NCBI RefSeq assembly: GCF_003856835.1
Contig: NZ_CP034145.1
Span: 2,976,001-3,040,000, forward strand
Length of the DNA stretch: 64,000 nucleotides
DNA from: Haloplanus aerogenes
GTDB lineage: Archaea; Halobacteriota; Halobacteria; Halobacteriales; Haloferacaceae
Direction: 5' to 3'
Shown here: positions 1-9,021 of the stretch, piece by piece
Position numbering within the stretch: the first letter of the stretch is position 1
Layout of the letters: each line of letters begins with the position of its first letter
Program-made: the position numbers and the translations under genes
The notes under the pieces: model-generated
What the model was told of the DNA's origin: nothing
The model's database searches: none
The model's input: the letters and a program-made list of their open reading frames with translations, nothing else

Positions 1-1
1 A

Positions 2-370
2 GCGGCGTTGCGAACGCGCGTGCCCGACGCGGTGGCCCGCGCCGGTGCGCTCGTCGTCGCCAGCGCGTTGTTCGGGCTCTATCACGTCGCTCACAGCCCA
101 CCGTTCAACACCGTCGAGACCATCGCACTTCTGACGGTCGTGAGTCTCGGGACGGGCGCGTTCTTCTTCGTCGGCCGGTCGGCCTACGGCGCGCTCGTCT
201 TCCACAATTTCCTCGCGCTGTTCGGCGTCACGTCGGCGCTGGCGGCGGCCGGGCGGTTGGCGGCGTATCGTGCGCCCGTCTGGCCGTTGCTCGTGACTGG
301 TGTCGTCGCCCTCCTCGTCTTCGTGGGGGCGGAGCGAGTGGGCTGGCACGGCGGTGTCGACACGCCGTGA
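2..370 (+). CDS. CPBP-family intramembrane metalloprotease, C-terminal part
   Basis: The gene is cut by the window edge: the frame is open from base 2, and the TTG at 8 is only an internal codon. The visible 122 residues hold two hallmarks of CPBP (Abi/Rce1-type) membrane proteases, FGLYH (near residue 25) and HNFLALFG (near residue 66), between hydrophobic helices. The EExxR motif expected in this family would lie upstream, outside the window. The role would be proteolysis or prenyl-protein processing inside the membrane; the substrate is unknown. The family call rests on the two His motifs. Confidence 0.75.
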   Translation, partial: AALRTRVPDAVARAGALVVASALFGLYHVAHSPPFNTVETIALLTVVSLGTGAFFFVGRSAYGALVFHNFLALFGVTSALAAAGRLAAYRAPVWPLLVTGVVALLVFVGAERVGWHGGVDTP

Positions 371-403
371 GCCGGCGTCACAGGGCGCGACCGGCTTGAC
401 GGG

Positions 404-411
404 ATATATAA
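404..411 (+). promoter_or_regulatory. TATA box of the DUF6293 regulator gene
   Basis: ATATATAA lies 23-30 bp before the ATG at 434. That is the usual archaeal spacing for a transcript starting at or next to the start codon, so a leaderless mRNA is inferred. Confidence 0.6.
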
Positions 412-433
412 CGCTCCCGGCACAGTAACAGGT

Positions 434-1354
434 ATGCAGACCCACATCGTCCCGGTCGGCTTCGACTACGACCGGCTGATCGCGCCGCTGATCCGCGACC
501 AGTTCGACGTGGATCGGGTGATCCTGCTGGAGGGGGCCGTCGGGAGCGAGGCCAACGTGGAGTACTCGCGGAACATCTCGGCCAAGCTGGAACAGGACTT
601 TCGCAACCTGCTCGGGGCGGAGACGCGTCGGGTCGTCGTCGAGGACGTGTACGACTACGACGCCGCCTTCGAACAGGCCTTCGACCTCATCAACGACCAA
701 CTCGACGAGGGGGCGCCGGACGGCGAGGTGTGGGTCAACGTGAGTTCGATGCCCCGGCCGGTGAGTTTCGCGTTCGCCACCGCCGCCCACTCCATCACGC
801 TGGAGCGACAGGCCGACCGCGACCGCATCCACACCTACTACACCGCCCCGGAGAAGTATCTGGAGACGGAACTCGCGGAGGAACTGCGCGCGAACCGCGA
901 CCTGTTGACGGCGCTTCTCGACGAGGGCGAGGTGGACGAGGCGCGCATCCGCGAGCGTCTCGAGGGCACGACCGAACTGCTCGACGAGTTCGACGAACGC
1001 GGCACCACCATCGGCGCCAAGCGCATCGGCGGCAAACACATCGTCGAACTCCCCGTCGCCTCCTTCTCGAACGTCAAACCCTTCGAGGAGGTGATCCTGT
1101 TCGAACTGGGTGAACACGGCGAGTTCGAATCCGTCTCCGAACTCGCGGAGGCCCTCGCGGACGAACTCGGCGAAGAGTACACCGACAGCTTCCGGTCGAA
1201 AGTCATCTACAACGTCGACCGCCTCGGTCCGGGCGGGAAAGGGTACATCGAACAGGAAGAGCACGGCAAATCCTACCGGACGCGGCTCTCCCGCATCGGC
1301 GAACTCTGGGTGCGCGCCCACGCCGACCGGGAGGACGTGCCGGTCGTCGACTAG
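434..1354 (+). CDS. HFX_2341/DUF6293-family transcriptional regulator
   Basis: A 306-residue cytosolic protein. Residues about 1-150 form an alternating beta/alpha region starting MQTHIVPVGFDYDR, like the CARF-type ligand-binding fold. The segment WVNVSSMPRP near residue 98 is typical of the family. Residues about 210-290 look like winged helix-turn-helix (FEEVILFELGEHGEFESVS). The family occurs widely in haloarchaea as a putative ligand-responsive regulator; its targets are not known. A TATA box at 404-411 supports the start. The stop overlaps by 4 bases with the convergent gene on the other strand. Confidence 0.75.
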   Translation: MQTHIVPVGFDYDRLIAPLIRDQFDVDRVILLEGAVGSEANVEYSRNISAKLEQDFRNLLGAETRRVVVEDVYDYDAAFEQAFDLINDQLDEGAPDGEVWVNVSSMPRPVSFAFATAAHSITLERQADRDRIHTYYTAPEKYLETELAEELRANRDLLTALLDEGEVDEARIRERLEGTTELLDEFDERGTTIGAKRIGGKHIVELPVASFSNVKPFEEVILFELGEHGEFESVSELAEALADELGEEYTDSFRSKVIYNVDRLGPGGKGYIEQEEHGKSYRTRLSRIGELWVRAHADREDVPVVD

Positions 1355-2397
1355 AAGTCGAGGCCCCGGGGGTCGTCGCCCGGCACCAGCGGACTCCCCG
1401 GCAACTCGGCGGGTAAGTCGGGCAGGTTGTAGCCGCCGGGCGCCACGTCGTTGGGCGCGTCGGGATAGAACGTCGCGGCGAGAGTCTGGATGTGGTCGCG
1501 ACCCACGTCGAGTTCGAACTGCCCGCCACCGTAGAGGGTCACGTCGCGATCACGGGCGTACTCGACGGTGTCGAGGAGGGATTCGACCGTGCCGAACCGC
1601 GACGGTTTGATATTGAGCCACCGGGGCTCGAACGGCAGGTCGCGCACGCTCTCGACGCCGGTGATGGGGGCGTCCCACGAGATTCGCTCCTGCACGGATT
1701 CGATCAGGGCTCGCGTTTCGTCGGTGAGCGCCGGATCCTCGATCACGGCGTCGGGAAAGCCCTCGATCACCCGCTCGTAGAGGGCGGGGTCGGGTGGCTG
1801 ATCGACGGTCGTCCCGACGTAGTGGCCCTTCAGATCGAGGAGGCGGACCGCGTCGGTTTCGCCGAGGGCGGCGACGAGGGCGTCGTCCCAGTCGCTCGTC
1901 GGATCGAGTTTCAGGCCCAGATCGGGGTGGCGATACAGGATCGCCTCGACCCGATCCGTCGTCGGCGGGTCGCCGAGGCGAGTGCTGACGACGAAGGAGA
2001 CGGAGTCGCGCTCGCGGCCCAGCGCCGACGCCAGATCGGTGTCGGCCTGCCGGAGCGCCAGATCGAGCGCCGCACTCTCGATCCCCCAGCGGCGGTAGTG
2101 GTGCGCCGAGGGTTGTTCCGGCTCCTTCGTGGGAAAGGGGTCCACGTCGTCGAGGGCGGTCGAGAACTCGTCGAACGTGAACTCGCCGGTGGGGACCACG
2201 GAGTTGGTGTCGGCGAGGGCGTCGTGATCCTCACGGTCGTAGGTCACGTCCTCGCCGCGGCCCACGTGACCGTCGCCGTGGAGTTTGAAGACGGTGGTCG
2301 CCCGGGTGAAGCCGCTGGAGGTGTCGCGCTCGTGGCGAGTGCGGGTCTCGCGGTCGATCCGCAGCGGGAGGTCCGCGAGGCGGTCGTAGAGTGACAT
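1351..2397 (-). CDS. Enolase-superfamily-like protein (mandelate racemase/muconate lactonizing type)
   Basis: A 348-residue protein. The C-terminal two thirds read like the enolase-superfamily barrel: GLKLDPTSDWDDAL, then VRLLDLKGHYVGT, VIEDPALTDETRALI, WLNIKPSRFGTVESL and LYGGGQFELDVGR. This suggests an acid-sugar or dipeptide epimerase/dehydratase relative, but several canonical metal ligands (the D/E/E triad) are not all clear, so catalysis is uncertain. The ATG at 2397 was chosen because upstream codons are non-coding in character and AATAAC (minus strand GTTATT) lies about 23 bp before it. It shares a divergent promoter region with the HemG-like gene. Confidence 0.65.
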   Translation of the reverse strand: MSLYDRLADLPLRIDRETRTRHERDTSSGFTRATTVFKLHGDGHVGRGEDVTYDREDHDALADTNSVVPTGEFTFDEFSTALDDVDPFPTKEPEQPSAHHYRRWGIESAALDLALRQADTDLASALGRERDSVSFVVSTRLGDPPTTDRVEAILYRHPDLGLKLDPTSDWDDALVAALGETDAVRLLDLKGHYVGTTVDQPPDPALYERVIEGFPDAVIEDPALTDETRALIESVQERISWDAPITGVESVRDLPFEPRWLNIKPSRFGTVESLLDTVEYARDRDVTLYGGGQFELDVGRDHIQTLAATFYPDAPNDVAPGGYNLPDLPAELPGSPLVPGDDPRGLDF

Positions 2398-2531
2398 GGA
2401 GTCGATAGACGGCCGAGCGGAATAACCGTGTGGCCCGTCAGTATTATCGACACTGTCGCCGTTCGTGTCGACAGGATGAACGTCTGCGCGCGACACAGAC
2501 ACACCGGCAACCACGGCGGAGGGCGTCGCTG

Positions 2532-3071
2532 ATGGCTCGCATCGCCCTCGTGTACGGGACGACCGAAGGCCAGACCGCGACCATCGCGGAGCGGATGGCC
2601 GACGTGCTCGCACGGGCAGGCCACGAGCCGACGCTGTATCACGCCGAACACCTGCCCGCCGACTTCTCGCTTTCCGACTACGAGGCGGTCGTCGTCGGCG
2701 CGTCGGTCCACCTGGGTTCACATCAGGAGTACGTCACCCGCTTCGTCGCCGACCACGTCGACGACCTGAATCGCCTCCCCGCCGCCTTCTTCTCGGTGAG
2801 CCTCACGGCCGCGGAGGGGAGCGACGAGGCGTGGGCGACAGCGCGGTCGCTCCTCGAGGACTTCCTCGCGGAGACGGGGTGGGAGCCGGACGCGACGGCC
2901 GTCGTCCCCGGCGCACTCAAGTACAGCCAGTACGGGACGCTGAAGCGGTTCGTGATGAAACGCATCGCGAAGCGGGCGGGCGGCGGCACCGACACCAGCC
3001 AGAACTACGAGTACACCGACTGGGACGAGGTGGAGTCGTTCGCGGCGGCGTTCGGCGACGCGCTGGACTAA
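2532..3071 (+). CDS. HemG-like flavodoxin-domain protein (menaquinone-dependent protoporphyrinogen oxidase family)
   Basis: A 179-residue flavodoxin fold: the N-terminal LVYGTTEGQTATIAERM is the FMN phosphate-binding loop. The central AFFSVSLTA and the distal GALKYSQYGTLKRF and DTSQNYEYTDWDEV match HemG-type flavoproteins more than electron-carrier flavodoxins. It would oxidise protoporphyrinogen IX using the quinone pool, or act as a related flavin oxidoreductase. The ATG at 2532 opens the conserved beta strand directly, so the earlier in-frame start is rejected. The stop overlaps the convergent DUF1405 gene by 4 bases. Confidence 0.75.
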   Translation: MARIALVYGTTEGQTATIAERMADVLARAGHEPTLYHAEHLPADFSLSDYEAVVVGASVHLGSHQEYVTRFVADHVDDLNRLPAAFFSVSLTAAEGSDEAWATARSLLEDFLAETGWEPDATAVVPGALKYSQYGTLKRFVMKRIAKRAGGGTDTSQNYEYTDWDEVESFAAAFGDALD

Positions 3072-3796
3072 CGCGCCTCCAGTTTCTTCACCCGCGTCGA
3101 CAGCGTGAGGAAGGTAGCGGTGAGCGTCAGGACGACGGCGAAGGCGGCGGCGAGTTCGTGCGTGGGCGAGAGGTGGGTGATCGTCCCGTCGACGATGCGC
3201 TGGCCGGGGAGCAGGGTGTGGTGGGGTGTCTCGACGAGCGGGACGAAGTAGTCCACCAGGTCGTTGAGGCCGTACCACGCGACGGCGACGGCGACGGCGT
3301 AGACGGGAAAGTCGCTGTAGCGGTGGATGATGAACGCCTCGACGACCATCATGAGGTGGCTCCCGAGGAGAAAGGCGTACATCGGCAGGGGCGTGGTGGC
3401 GAGGAAGCCGTCGGCGAAGGCGACGAGGACGAAGGGCGTCCAGAGGCCGAGTTTCCAGCAACCGAAGAAGGCGAGAGCGTTCACGGTTTCGCTGGATCGA
3501 CCCAGTTTCCAGAGCGCGAGCGAGAGGGCGATAAACAGGGTGGCGACGGGACTGTCGGGGACGAGCGGCCAGATGGCGAGCGGTTCGGCCGCGAACTGGA
3601 AGCGGTAGTACCAGAAGCCGAAGGCGGTGCCGACGAGGTTGGTGACGACGACGACCCACGCGAGCGAGAGGCCGAGGTTCTCGACGGCGCGAGGGAGGGG
3701 TGCGAGCCACCCGGGGAGCGGGTCGGGGTCGGGGAGGTCGGCGCCGTCGACGAGGGCGGCGACGCGGTCGAGGACCGACGCCGATCCGGAACTCAT
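3068..3796 (-). CDS. DUF1405 integral membrane protein
   Basis: A 242-residue polytopic membrane protein with about six hydrophobic segments, beginning after a short cytosolic leader (LGLSLAWVVVVTNLVGTAFGFWYY). Family features are FWYYRFQ, NALAFFGCWKLGLWTP, SHLMMVVEAF and WYGLNDLVDY. DUF1405 proteins are widespread in haloarchaea and Firmicutes; their function is not established. There is no operon partner on this strand except the small membrane gene further upstream at 4033. Confidence 0.75.
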   Translation of the reverse strand: MSSGSASVLDRVAALVDGADLPDPDPLPGWLAPLPRAVENLGLSLAWVVVVTNLVGTAFGFWYYRFQFAAEPLAIWPLVPDSPVATLFIALSLALWKLGRSSETVNALAFFGCWKLGLWTPFVLVAFADGFLATTPLPMYAFLLGSHLMMVVEAFIIHRYSDFPVYAVAVAVAWYGLNDLVDYFVPLVETPHHTLLPGQRIVDGTITHLSPTHELAAAFAVVLTLTATFLTLSTRVKKLEAR

Positions 3797-3868
3797 TGTC
3801 GGGGGGAAGGAGCGGGTCGGTAAATCGGTGGCGGTCCGGCCGCGGCACGCGATAGGTGCCGTCGGGGG

Positions 3869-4033
3869 CTACGGTGGGAGAAAGAGCGTGAGGAACGCGT
3901 AGACCGCCCCCAGCAGCAACGTGAACACGGCGAGGACGGCGAACCACGTCCGTCCGTCGCCAGGAACGTTGGGCACCTCCGACGGGTAGTACGGCGAGAG
4001 CGGGTTCTTCGGCTCCGGGTCACGGTCGCTCAT
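3869..4033 (-). CDS. Small single-span membrane protein (54 aa)
   Basis: A short frame starting MSDRDPEPKNPLSPYYPSEV, with one C-terminal transmembrane helix (TWFAVLAVFTLLLGAVYAFLTLF). A polar Pro-rich N-terminus and single tail helix are common in small haloarchaeal proteins of unknown role. The frame continues upstream as a shadow of pdxS, so the ATG at 4033, immediately preceding conserved-looking residues, is used. It lies 72 bp upstream of the DUF1405 gene on the same strand. I do not recognise the family. Confidence 0.6.
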   Translation of the reverse strand: MSDRDPEPKNPLSPYYPSEVPNVPGDGRTWFAVLAVFTLLLGAVYAFLTLFLPP

Positions 4034-4121
4034 CGGTGAGAGATGGGGCGCGAGACGTATCAGTGTCCCGAACGGTGCGCTCACCGGCCCGTCGAACGGG
4101 AATATCGACCGAAAGCCCGCG

Positions 4122-4127
4122 CTTAAG
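4122..4127 (+). promoter_or_regulatory. TATA-like box of pdxS
   Basis: CTTAAG lies 24-29 bp before the ATG at 4151, the spacing expected for a leaderless archaeal transcript. Confidence 0.5.
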
Positions 4128-4150
4128 TCAGTCCCACCGTAACGGGGCGT

Positions 4151-5050
4151 ATGACCGATCTCGAAGAGCTTCGACGCGGTACGGATTTGGTGAAACGCGG
4201 GTTCGCGCGGATGCAGAAAGGCGGCGTGATCATGGACGTGGTCAACGCCGAACAGGCGCGGATCGCGGAGGACTGCGGCGCCGTGGCGGTCATGAGCCTC
4301 GAAGCCGTGCCCGCGGACATCCGCAAGCGCGGGGGCGTGGCGCGGATGGCCGACCCCGCGGCCCTCACCGAGATTCTCGACGAGGTGTCGATCCCCGTCA
4401 TGGGCAAGGCACGCATCGGCCACCAGAAGGAGGCCGAGATTCTGGAAGCGAAGGGTGCGGATATGATCGACGAGAGCGAGGTGCTCACTCCCGCTGACGA
4501 CGACTACCACATCGACAAGCGTGACTTCACTGCCCCCTTCGTCTGTGGCGCACGGAATCTGGGTGAGGCACTCCGCCGCATCGACGAAGGCGCGGCAATG
4601 ATCCGCACCAAAGGCGAGGCGGGGACGGGCGACGTGAATCAGGCCGTCACCCACCAGCGCGCCATCAAGGGCGCGATCCGGCAGCTAGAGGGCATGGCCT
4701 ACGAGGAGCGCGAGCGCTGGGCGCGGGAGCACGGCGCCCCCCGCGACCTCGTCCACGAGACGGCCGAGATGGGCCGCCTGCCGGTCGTCAACTTCGCCGC
4801 CGGCGGCATCGCGACGCCAGCGGACGCGGCGCTCATGATGCACCACGGCTGTGACGGCATCTTCGTCGGCTCCGGTATCTTCGGCGCCGAGAACCCCGAA
4901 GCGATGGGGACGGCCATCGTCGAGGCGGTCAACAACTGGGACGATCCCGACCGCCTCGCGGAGATCGCGACGAACGTCGGCAAGGGGATGAAAGGCCAGT
5001 CCAACGCCGACATGGCCGAGGAAGAGAAACTGCAGGGCCGCGGCGTCTGA
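4151..5050 (+). CDS. pdxS: Pyridoxal 5'-phosphate synthase lyase subunit PdxS
   Basis: A 299-residue barrel protein with full-length family match. It forms PLP from ribose 5-phosphate, glyceraldehyde 3-phosphate and ammonia delivered by glutaminase PdxT, which is not in the window. The two catalytic lysines are visible: K86 in VMGKARIGH and K154 in [11 protein letters not shown]. The phosphate-binding end [16 protein letters not shown] and [14 protein letters not shown] is intact. It is preceded by a TATA-like box and stands alone. Confidence 0.97.
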   Translation: MTDLEELRRGTDLVKRGFARMQKGGVIMDVVNAEQARIAEDCGAVAVMSLEAVPADIRKRGGVARMADPAALTEILDEVSIPVMGKARIGHQKEAEILEAKGADMIDESEVLTPADDDYHIDKRDFTAPFVCGARNLGEALRRIDEGAAMIRTKGEAGTGDVNQAVTHQRAIKGAIRQLEGMAYEERERWAREHGAPRDLVHETAEMGRLPVVNFAAGGIATPADAALMMHHGCDGIFVGSGIFGAENPEAMGTAIVEAVNNWDDPDRLAEIATNVGKGMKGQSNADMAEEEKLQGRGV

Positions 5051-5091
5051 ATCGCGCAGTCCGCCGTCGCGTGACGGCCGGTCCCGACACG

Positions 5092-6606
5092 TCAGGTCGG
5101 CGTCGACGTCGACGCCGGATCAGCCTGCGAACTCGGTTGCCACCGCGAGGCCGGAAAGACGATAGAGACGACGGCACCGGACGGCTCGTTATCCTCGATT
5201 TCGATCGAGCCACCGATGGGTGTCACGAGCCACTTCACGAGCCACAGGCCGAGGCCGCTCCCGTGTTTGAGCGGTCGTTCCTCGCCGTTCGTGATCACCT
5301 CCCGCTCCATCTCGGGGATGCCGTCGCCCCGGTCGGCGACGCTGAGTCGGATCGTGCCGTCCGCACCCTCGTCGACGCCGAGCGTCACGGTCGGGTGCCC
5401 GTCCGTCGAATGCTCGATAGCGTTGTCGACGAGTTCACCCACCGCGACCCGAACCGCGTGCCGATTGGCGAGGACGACCGGGTTCGATCCCTCGACCCGA
5501 ACGGTCGCCTCGGGACACGCGTCGCGATACTCCGCGGCGACCGCCTCCAGTAGCGGCCGGACTTCGACGGGTTGGATGTCGCGGATCTGCTGGTAGATGT
5601 CGTCGAACTGGCGCGCCTGCGCCGAGACGCCGAGGAGGTTTTCGGCGGCCGAGACGATGGACCGAAGATCGGTTCGGGCCCGATCGGCCGGGAGGGTGAC
5701 GGAGTCGCCGTCGTCGGCCGCCTCGACAGCGGACAGCAACCGTTCGGCGTTGCCGACCACCACGTTGAGATCGTTTCGCAGGTTGTGACGGAGGACGCGG
5801 TTGAACACCATCAACTGCTGGCGGCGGGCTTTGCGCTCGGTGATGTCCTGTATCGTCCCACGCAGGAAGAGACCGCTCTCGGTGTCGACGGGCTGACCCG
5901 TCGTCCGGACGATACGGGTGGTTCCCTCGGCCGTGACGAGTCGCGCCTCCACGTCGTACGGGAGGTGCCACTCGAGCGCACGTTCGACGAACGTTTGGAT
6001 TTTCTCCCGATCCGAGGGGTGGTAGAACGCCAGCGCCGCTTCGAGAGAGGGTTCGTACGTGGGATCGACCTCGTGGATGCGACGCGTACCCGCCGTCCAC
6101 CGGAGTTCTCCGGCGTCGAGGTCGAGTTCCCAGCCACCCACGTCCGCCGTCACCTCGGTCCGAGCCGACAGATCCTGTTTCCGTTCGAGCGCCATCTCGT
6201 GTTCCTTGCGCTCGGTGATGTCAGTCTGAATCGCGACGAAATGCGTGATCGTTCCGTCGTCGACGATCGGCGCGATTGTCTGGTTGGCGACGTAGCTCTC
6301 GCCGTCCGCGCGCCGGTTCACGACCTCCGCTTGCCAGACGTCACCGTCGAGGATAGTCGCCCAGAGTCGGCGGAAGTAGTCTGTCGTGTGGTACCCGGCG
6401 TTGAGGAGGTCCGGCGTCCGCCCGACGGCGTCGGCGGCAGTGTAGCCGGTGATCTCCTCGAACGCCGGGTTCACGTAGACGATACGCCCGTCGAAGTCCG
6501 TGACGAAGATAGCGTGGCCGGCCGCCTCGACGGCGCGTTCGAACCACGCCGAGTCCAAGGGAGCATCGGCGTCCAGTCCCGGGGGCCCGTGATCGCCATC
6601 AACCAT
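5092..6606 (-). CDS. PAS-domain sensor histidine kinase
   Basis: A 504-residue cytosolic kinase. Residues about 20-135 are one PAS/PAC domain (AIFVTDFDGRIVYVNPAFEEITGY through FVAIQTDITERK). Residues about 150-265 are a second PAS-like domain ending GTIQDITERKA. The haloarchaeal H-box RHNLRNDLNVV comes next (phospho-accepting His near residue 283). The ATPase follows, with an N box (ELVDNAIEHS), G1 (DRGDGIP) and G2 (HGSGLGLWLV). There is no transmembrane helix, so the signal is cytosolic. No response regulator is adjacent; the nearest is at 16187. Confidence 0.9.
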   Translation of the reverse strand: MVDGDHGPPGLDADAPLDSAWFERAVEAAGHAIFVTDFDGRIVYVNPAFEEITGYTAADAVGRTPDLLNAGYHTTDYFRRLWATILDGDVWQAEVVNRRADGESYVANQTIAPIVDDGTITHFVAIQTDITERKEHEMALERKQDLSARTEVTADVGGWELDLDAGELRWTAGTRRIHEVDPTYEPSLEAALAFYHPSDREKIQTFVERALEWHLPYDVEARLVTAEGTTRIVRTTGQPVDTESGLFLRGTIQDITERKARRQQLMVFNRVLRHNLRNDLNVVVGNAERLLSAVEAADDGDSVTLPADRARTDLRSIVSAAENLLGVSAQARQFDDIYQQIRDIQPVEVRPLLEAVAAEYRDACPEATVRVEGSNPVVLANRHAVRVAVGELVDNAIEHSTDGHPTVTLGVDEGADGTIRLSVADRGDGIPEMEREVITNGEERPLKHGSGLGLWLVKWLVTPIGGSIEIEDNEPSGAVVSIVFPASRWQPSSQADPASTSTPT

Positions 6607-6684
6607 ACGTTGAACACGTTCGGGAGAACGGTCATAATTCGAGCGGGGTGCCTCAGTCTCTGGGAATCGGCCGGGGGCGAACGA

Positions 6685-7566
6685 TCACTCGGAGTACAGC
6701 GTCGCCCCGCGACCGATCTTCGTCTGGTAGGCCCGCGAGTCGACGCCGGCGTCCTTGAACGCCTCGACCATCGCGGAAGCGATTTCCTGTCGATTCTCGG
6801 GATAGCAGGCCGCGATGATGCCCGGCCCGGCGCCGCTGACGGTGACGCCCGTCGCGCCCGCCGAGAGTGCCGCTTCGCGCACCTGATCGTAGCCCGCGAT
6901 GAGGTCGGCCCGGGCTGGCGTGACGAGGCGGTCGTGCATCCCCTTCCCCACCAGCCGCGGATCGTTCCGACACATCCCGGTCGTCAGCGTGGCCGCGCGA
7001 CCGACAGTGTAGATCAACTGCTCCATCGTCGCGCCCGCGGGGACGACATCGCGAGCGTCGCGCGTCGAGACGGCGATTTCCGGCAGACAGGCCACGAGCG
7101 GGATGTCGGCGTCGACGACCGTCACGTCCCGACCGGTGGCGACGGTGAAGCCGCCGAGCAGGGCGGGGGCGACGTTGTCGAGGTGGACTTCGCCAGAGAC
7201 GGTCGCCTCACCTTTCCCCGCGATTGGGACGAGTTCGCGCCGCGAGAGCCCGCGGTCGTAGAGTTCGTTGAGCGCGAGTGCCGCCGCCGCGGCGCTGGCG
7301 CCGGAGGAACCGAGTCCCGACGAGGGGCGAATCCCCTTGTCGATCCGGATGTGTGCCGGGGCGTCGAGCGCCTCGGCGACCGCGCCGACGGTGTTGGAGT
7401 CGGGGTCCTCGGGGATGAACTCGGCCCCGTACCCAGTCACGTCGATCGTCGTTCGGTCGGCCTTCTCGACGCGGACGATGTCCGCCGGCCGGTCGAGGGC
7501 CGCGCCGAACACGTCGAACCCGCTCCCGAGGTTCGCACTCGTGGCCGGAGCCCTGACCGTAACCAT
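6685..7566 (-). CDS. thrB: Homoserine kinase ThrB
   Basis: A 293-residue GHMP kinase. It phosphorylates homoserine for threonine synthesis. The N-terminal TVRAPATSANLGSGFDVFG is the substrate-proximal motif. PSSGLGSSGASAAAA (residues about 81-95) is the GHMP ATP-binding loop, and TGVTVSGAGPGIIAAC near residue 240 is the C-terminal GHMP motif. The ATG at 7566 opens the first beta strand; the longer frame upstream runs antisense to the MFS gene and is rejected. Confidence 0.93.
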   Translation of the reverse strand: MVTVRAPATSANLGSGFDVFGAALDRPADIVRVEKADRTTIDVTGYGAEFIPEDPDSNTVGAVAEALDAPAHIRIDKGIRPSSGLGSSGASAAAAALALNELYDRGLSRRELVPIAGKGEATVSGEVHLDNVAPALLGGFTVATGRDVTVVDADIPLVACLPEIAVSTRDARDVVPAGATMEQLIYTVGRAATLTTGMCRNDPRLVGKGMHDRLVTPARADLIAGYDQVREAALSAGATGVTVSGAGPGIIAACYPENRQEIASAMVEAFKDAGVDSRAYQTKIGRGATLYSE

Positions 7567-7660
7567 GCCCCGGGATTGCGCGAGTCGGGTCAAAAACCTG
7601 CCGAAGGTTCGGGGCGCTGGAGTCGTCAACAGCCGGACACGACATGGCCAAGAGAGCCAA

Positions 7661-7668
7661 TCTATAGG
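7661..7668 (+). promoter_or_regulatory. TATA-like box of the MFS transporter gene
   Basis: TCTATAGG lies about 28 bp before the ATG at 7693. It supports that ATG, rather than the one 9 bases earlier, as the leaderless start. Confidence 0.45.
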
Positions 7669-7692
7669 CCGCTGGCCCCGTCGATGGACAGT

Positions 7693-9021
7693 ATGGCCCT
7701 CCCCGGCGGCGCGACGGCGACCGTCGAGCACCCCCGCCGCGCCGTCGCCACGGTGGTGTTCGTCGTCTTCCTCGACCTCGTCGGCTTCGGCATCGTCATC
7801 CCCATCCTCCCCTACTACGTTCGGAGTTTCGGCGTCGGCGACGTGTTCATCGGCCTGCTGGCGGCGACGTACTCGCTGATGCAGTTTCTCGCGGCGCCGA
7901 CGCTCGGCCGGGCCTCGGATCGCTGGGGGCGCCGCCCGGTCGTCACGCTGTCGCTCGCCGGAAGCGCCGTCGCGTGGGTCGTCTTCGGCCTCGGCGACGT
8001 CGCGGGCGAGGCGGCGGGACCGGCCATCGGTATCGCCGTCCTCTTCGCTGCCCGCGCCCTCGCCGGCGCGATGGGCGGCAACATTGCCGCCGCGCAGGCG
8101 TACGTCGCGGACGTGACGGCGCCCGAAGACCGAGCGGGGGCGCTCGGCCTCGTCGGCGCCTCGTTCAGCCTCGGGTTCATCTTCGGCCCAGCCATGGGCG
8201 GCGCGCTGGCGAGCGAGACGGCGGTGCGGGCCGCGGCCGGCCTGCCGATTCCGGCGACCCGCTTCTCGCTCCCCGCGTTCGGCGCGGCGGCGATGAGTCT
8301 CGTCGCCCTCGGCGTCGCACTCGTCGCCCTCGAAGAGCCCGCGCGCCACCGGACGAGTGGGGTGCGGTCGACGCTGGTCGGGGATTTCGTGACCGCGCTC
8401 CGTGATCCCGCGCTCCGCGGCCTCGTCCTCGCGTTCTTCCTCGTCTCCGTCGCCTTCGCGGGCGTGCAGGTCATGTTCATCCCCTTCGTCGCCGACGCGA
8501 GTGCGTACGGGTTCGACGCCTCGGCCGCCGCCCTCCTGCTCACCTACGTCGGCGTCCTCGGCGCGGTGAATCAGGGGCTGTTGGTCGGCCGTCTCGCCGA
8601 CCGGTTCGGCTCGGGCCGTCTCGCCGTCGCCGGCGCGACGATCCTGTTCGTCGCGCTCGCAGCCCTGCCGTTCGCGCCGGCACTCGGGGAACTCGTCCCG
8701 GCCGTCACTGGCCCCGCGTGGCTCACTCCAGAACTCGTCGCGTTGCTGGCGGTACTGGGCCTGCTCTCGTTCGGCAACGGCCTCCTGAACCCGTCGCTGG
8801 CGACGCTAGTGTCGTCGAACACCGGTGCGGACCGGCAGGGCACCGCCTTCGGCGTCACGCAGGGTGCGGGAAGTCTGGGGCGGACCGTCGGCCCGCCAGT
8901 CGCGGCGGCGCTGTACGCGCTCGTCTACTGGTCGCCCTTCGTCGCCGGCGCAGTGCTGGTGCTGCCGGTGATCGCGTTGCTGGTGGCAGTGGCGCGTGGT
9001 GAAGAAGGGAGACCGGCTTAG
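7693..9021 (+). CDS. MFS transporter, TetA-like drug:H+ antiporter type
   Basis: A 442-residue, 12-helix major facilitator. The first helix contains DLVGFGIVIPILPYY, the signature of TetA-like multidrug pumps. The loop between helices 2 and 3 is GRASDRWGRRPVV (motif A), with a degenerate second copy GRLADRFGSGRL after helix 8. It probably exports hydrophobic compounds; the substrate cannot be read from sequence. An alternative ATG at 7684 would add three residues. The 3' end overlaps carA on the opposite strand by 4 bases. Confidence 0.88.
   Translation: MALPGGATATVEHPRRAVATVVFVVFLDLVGFGIVIPILPYYVRSFGVGDVFIGLLAATYSLMQFLAAPTLGRASDRWGRRPVVTLSLAGSAVAWVVFGLGDVAGEAAGPAIGIAVLFAARALAGAMGGNIAAAQAYVADVTAPEDRAGALGLVGASFSLGFIFGPAMGGALASETAVRAAAGLPIPATRFSLPAFGAAAMSLVALGVALVALEEPARHRTSGVRSTLVGDFVTALRDPALRGLVLAFFLVSVAFAGVQVMFIPFVADASAYGFDASAAALLLTYVGVLGAVNQGLLVGRLADRFGSGRLAVAGATILFVALAALPFAPALGELVPAVTGPAWLTPELVALLAVLGLLSFGNGLLNPSLATLVSSNTGADRQGTAFGVTQGAGSLGRTVGPPVAAALYALVYWSPFVAGAVLVLPVIALLVAVARGEEGRPA

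Noticed and set aside
5572-7680. Very long plus-strand frame ahead of the MFS gene
   Set aside because: It is the antisense shadow of the histidine kinase and thrB in GC-rich DNA; the transporter begins at 7693, after a TATA-like box.
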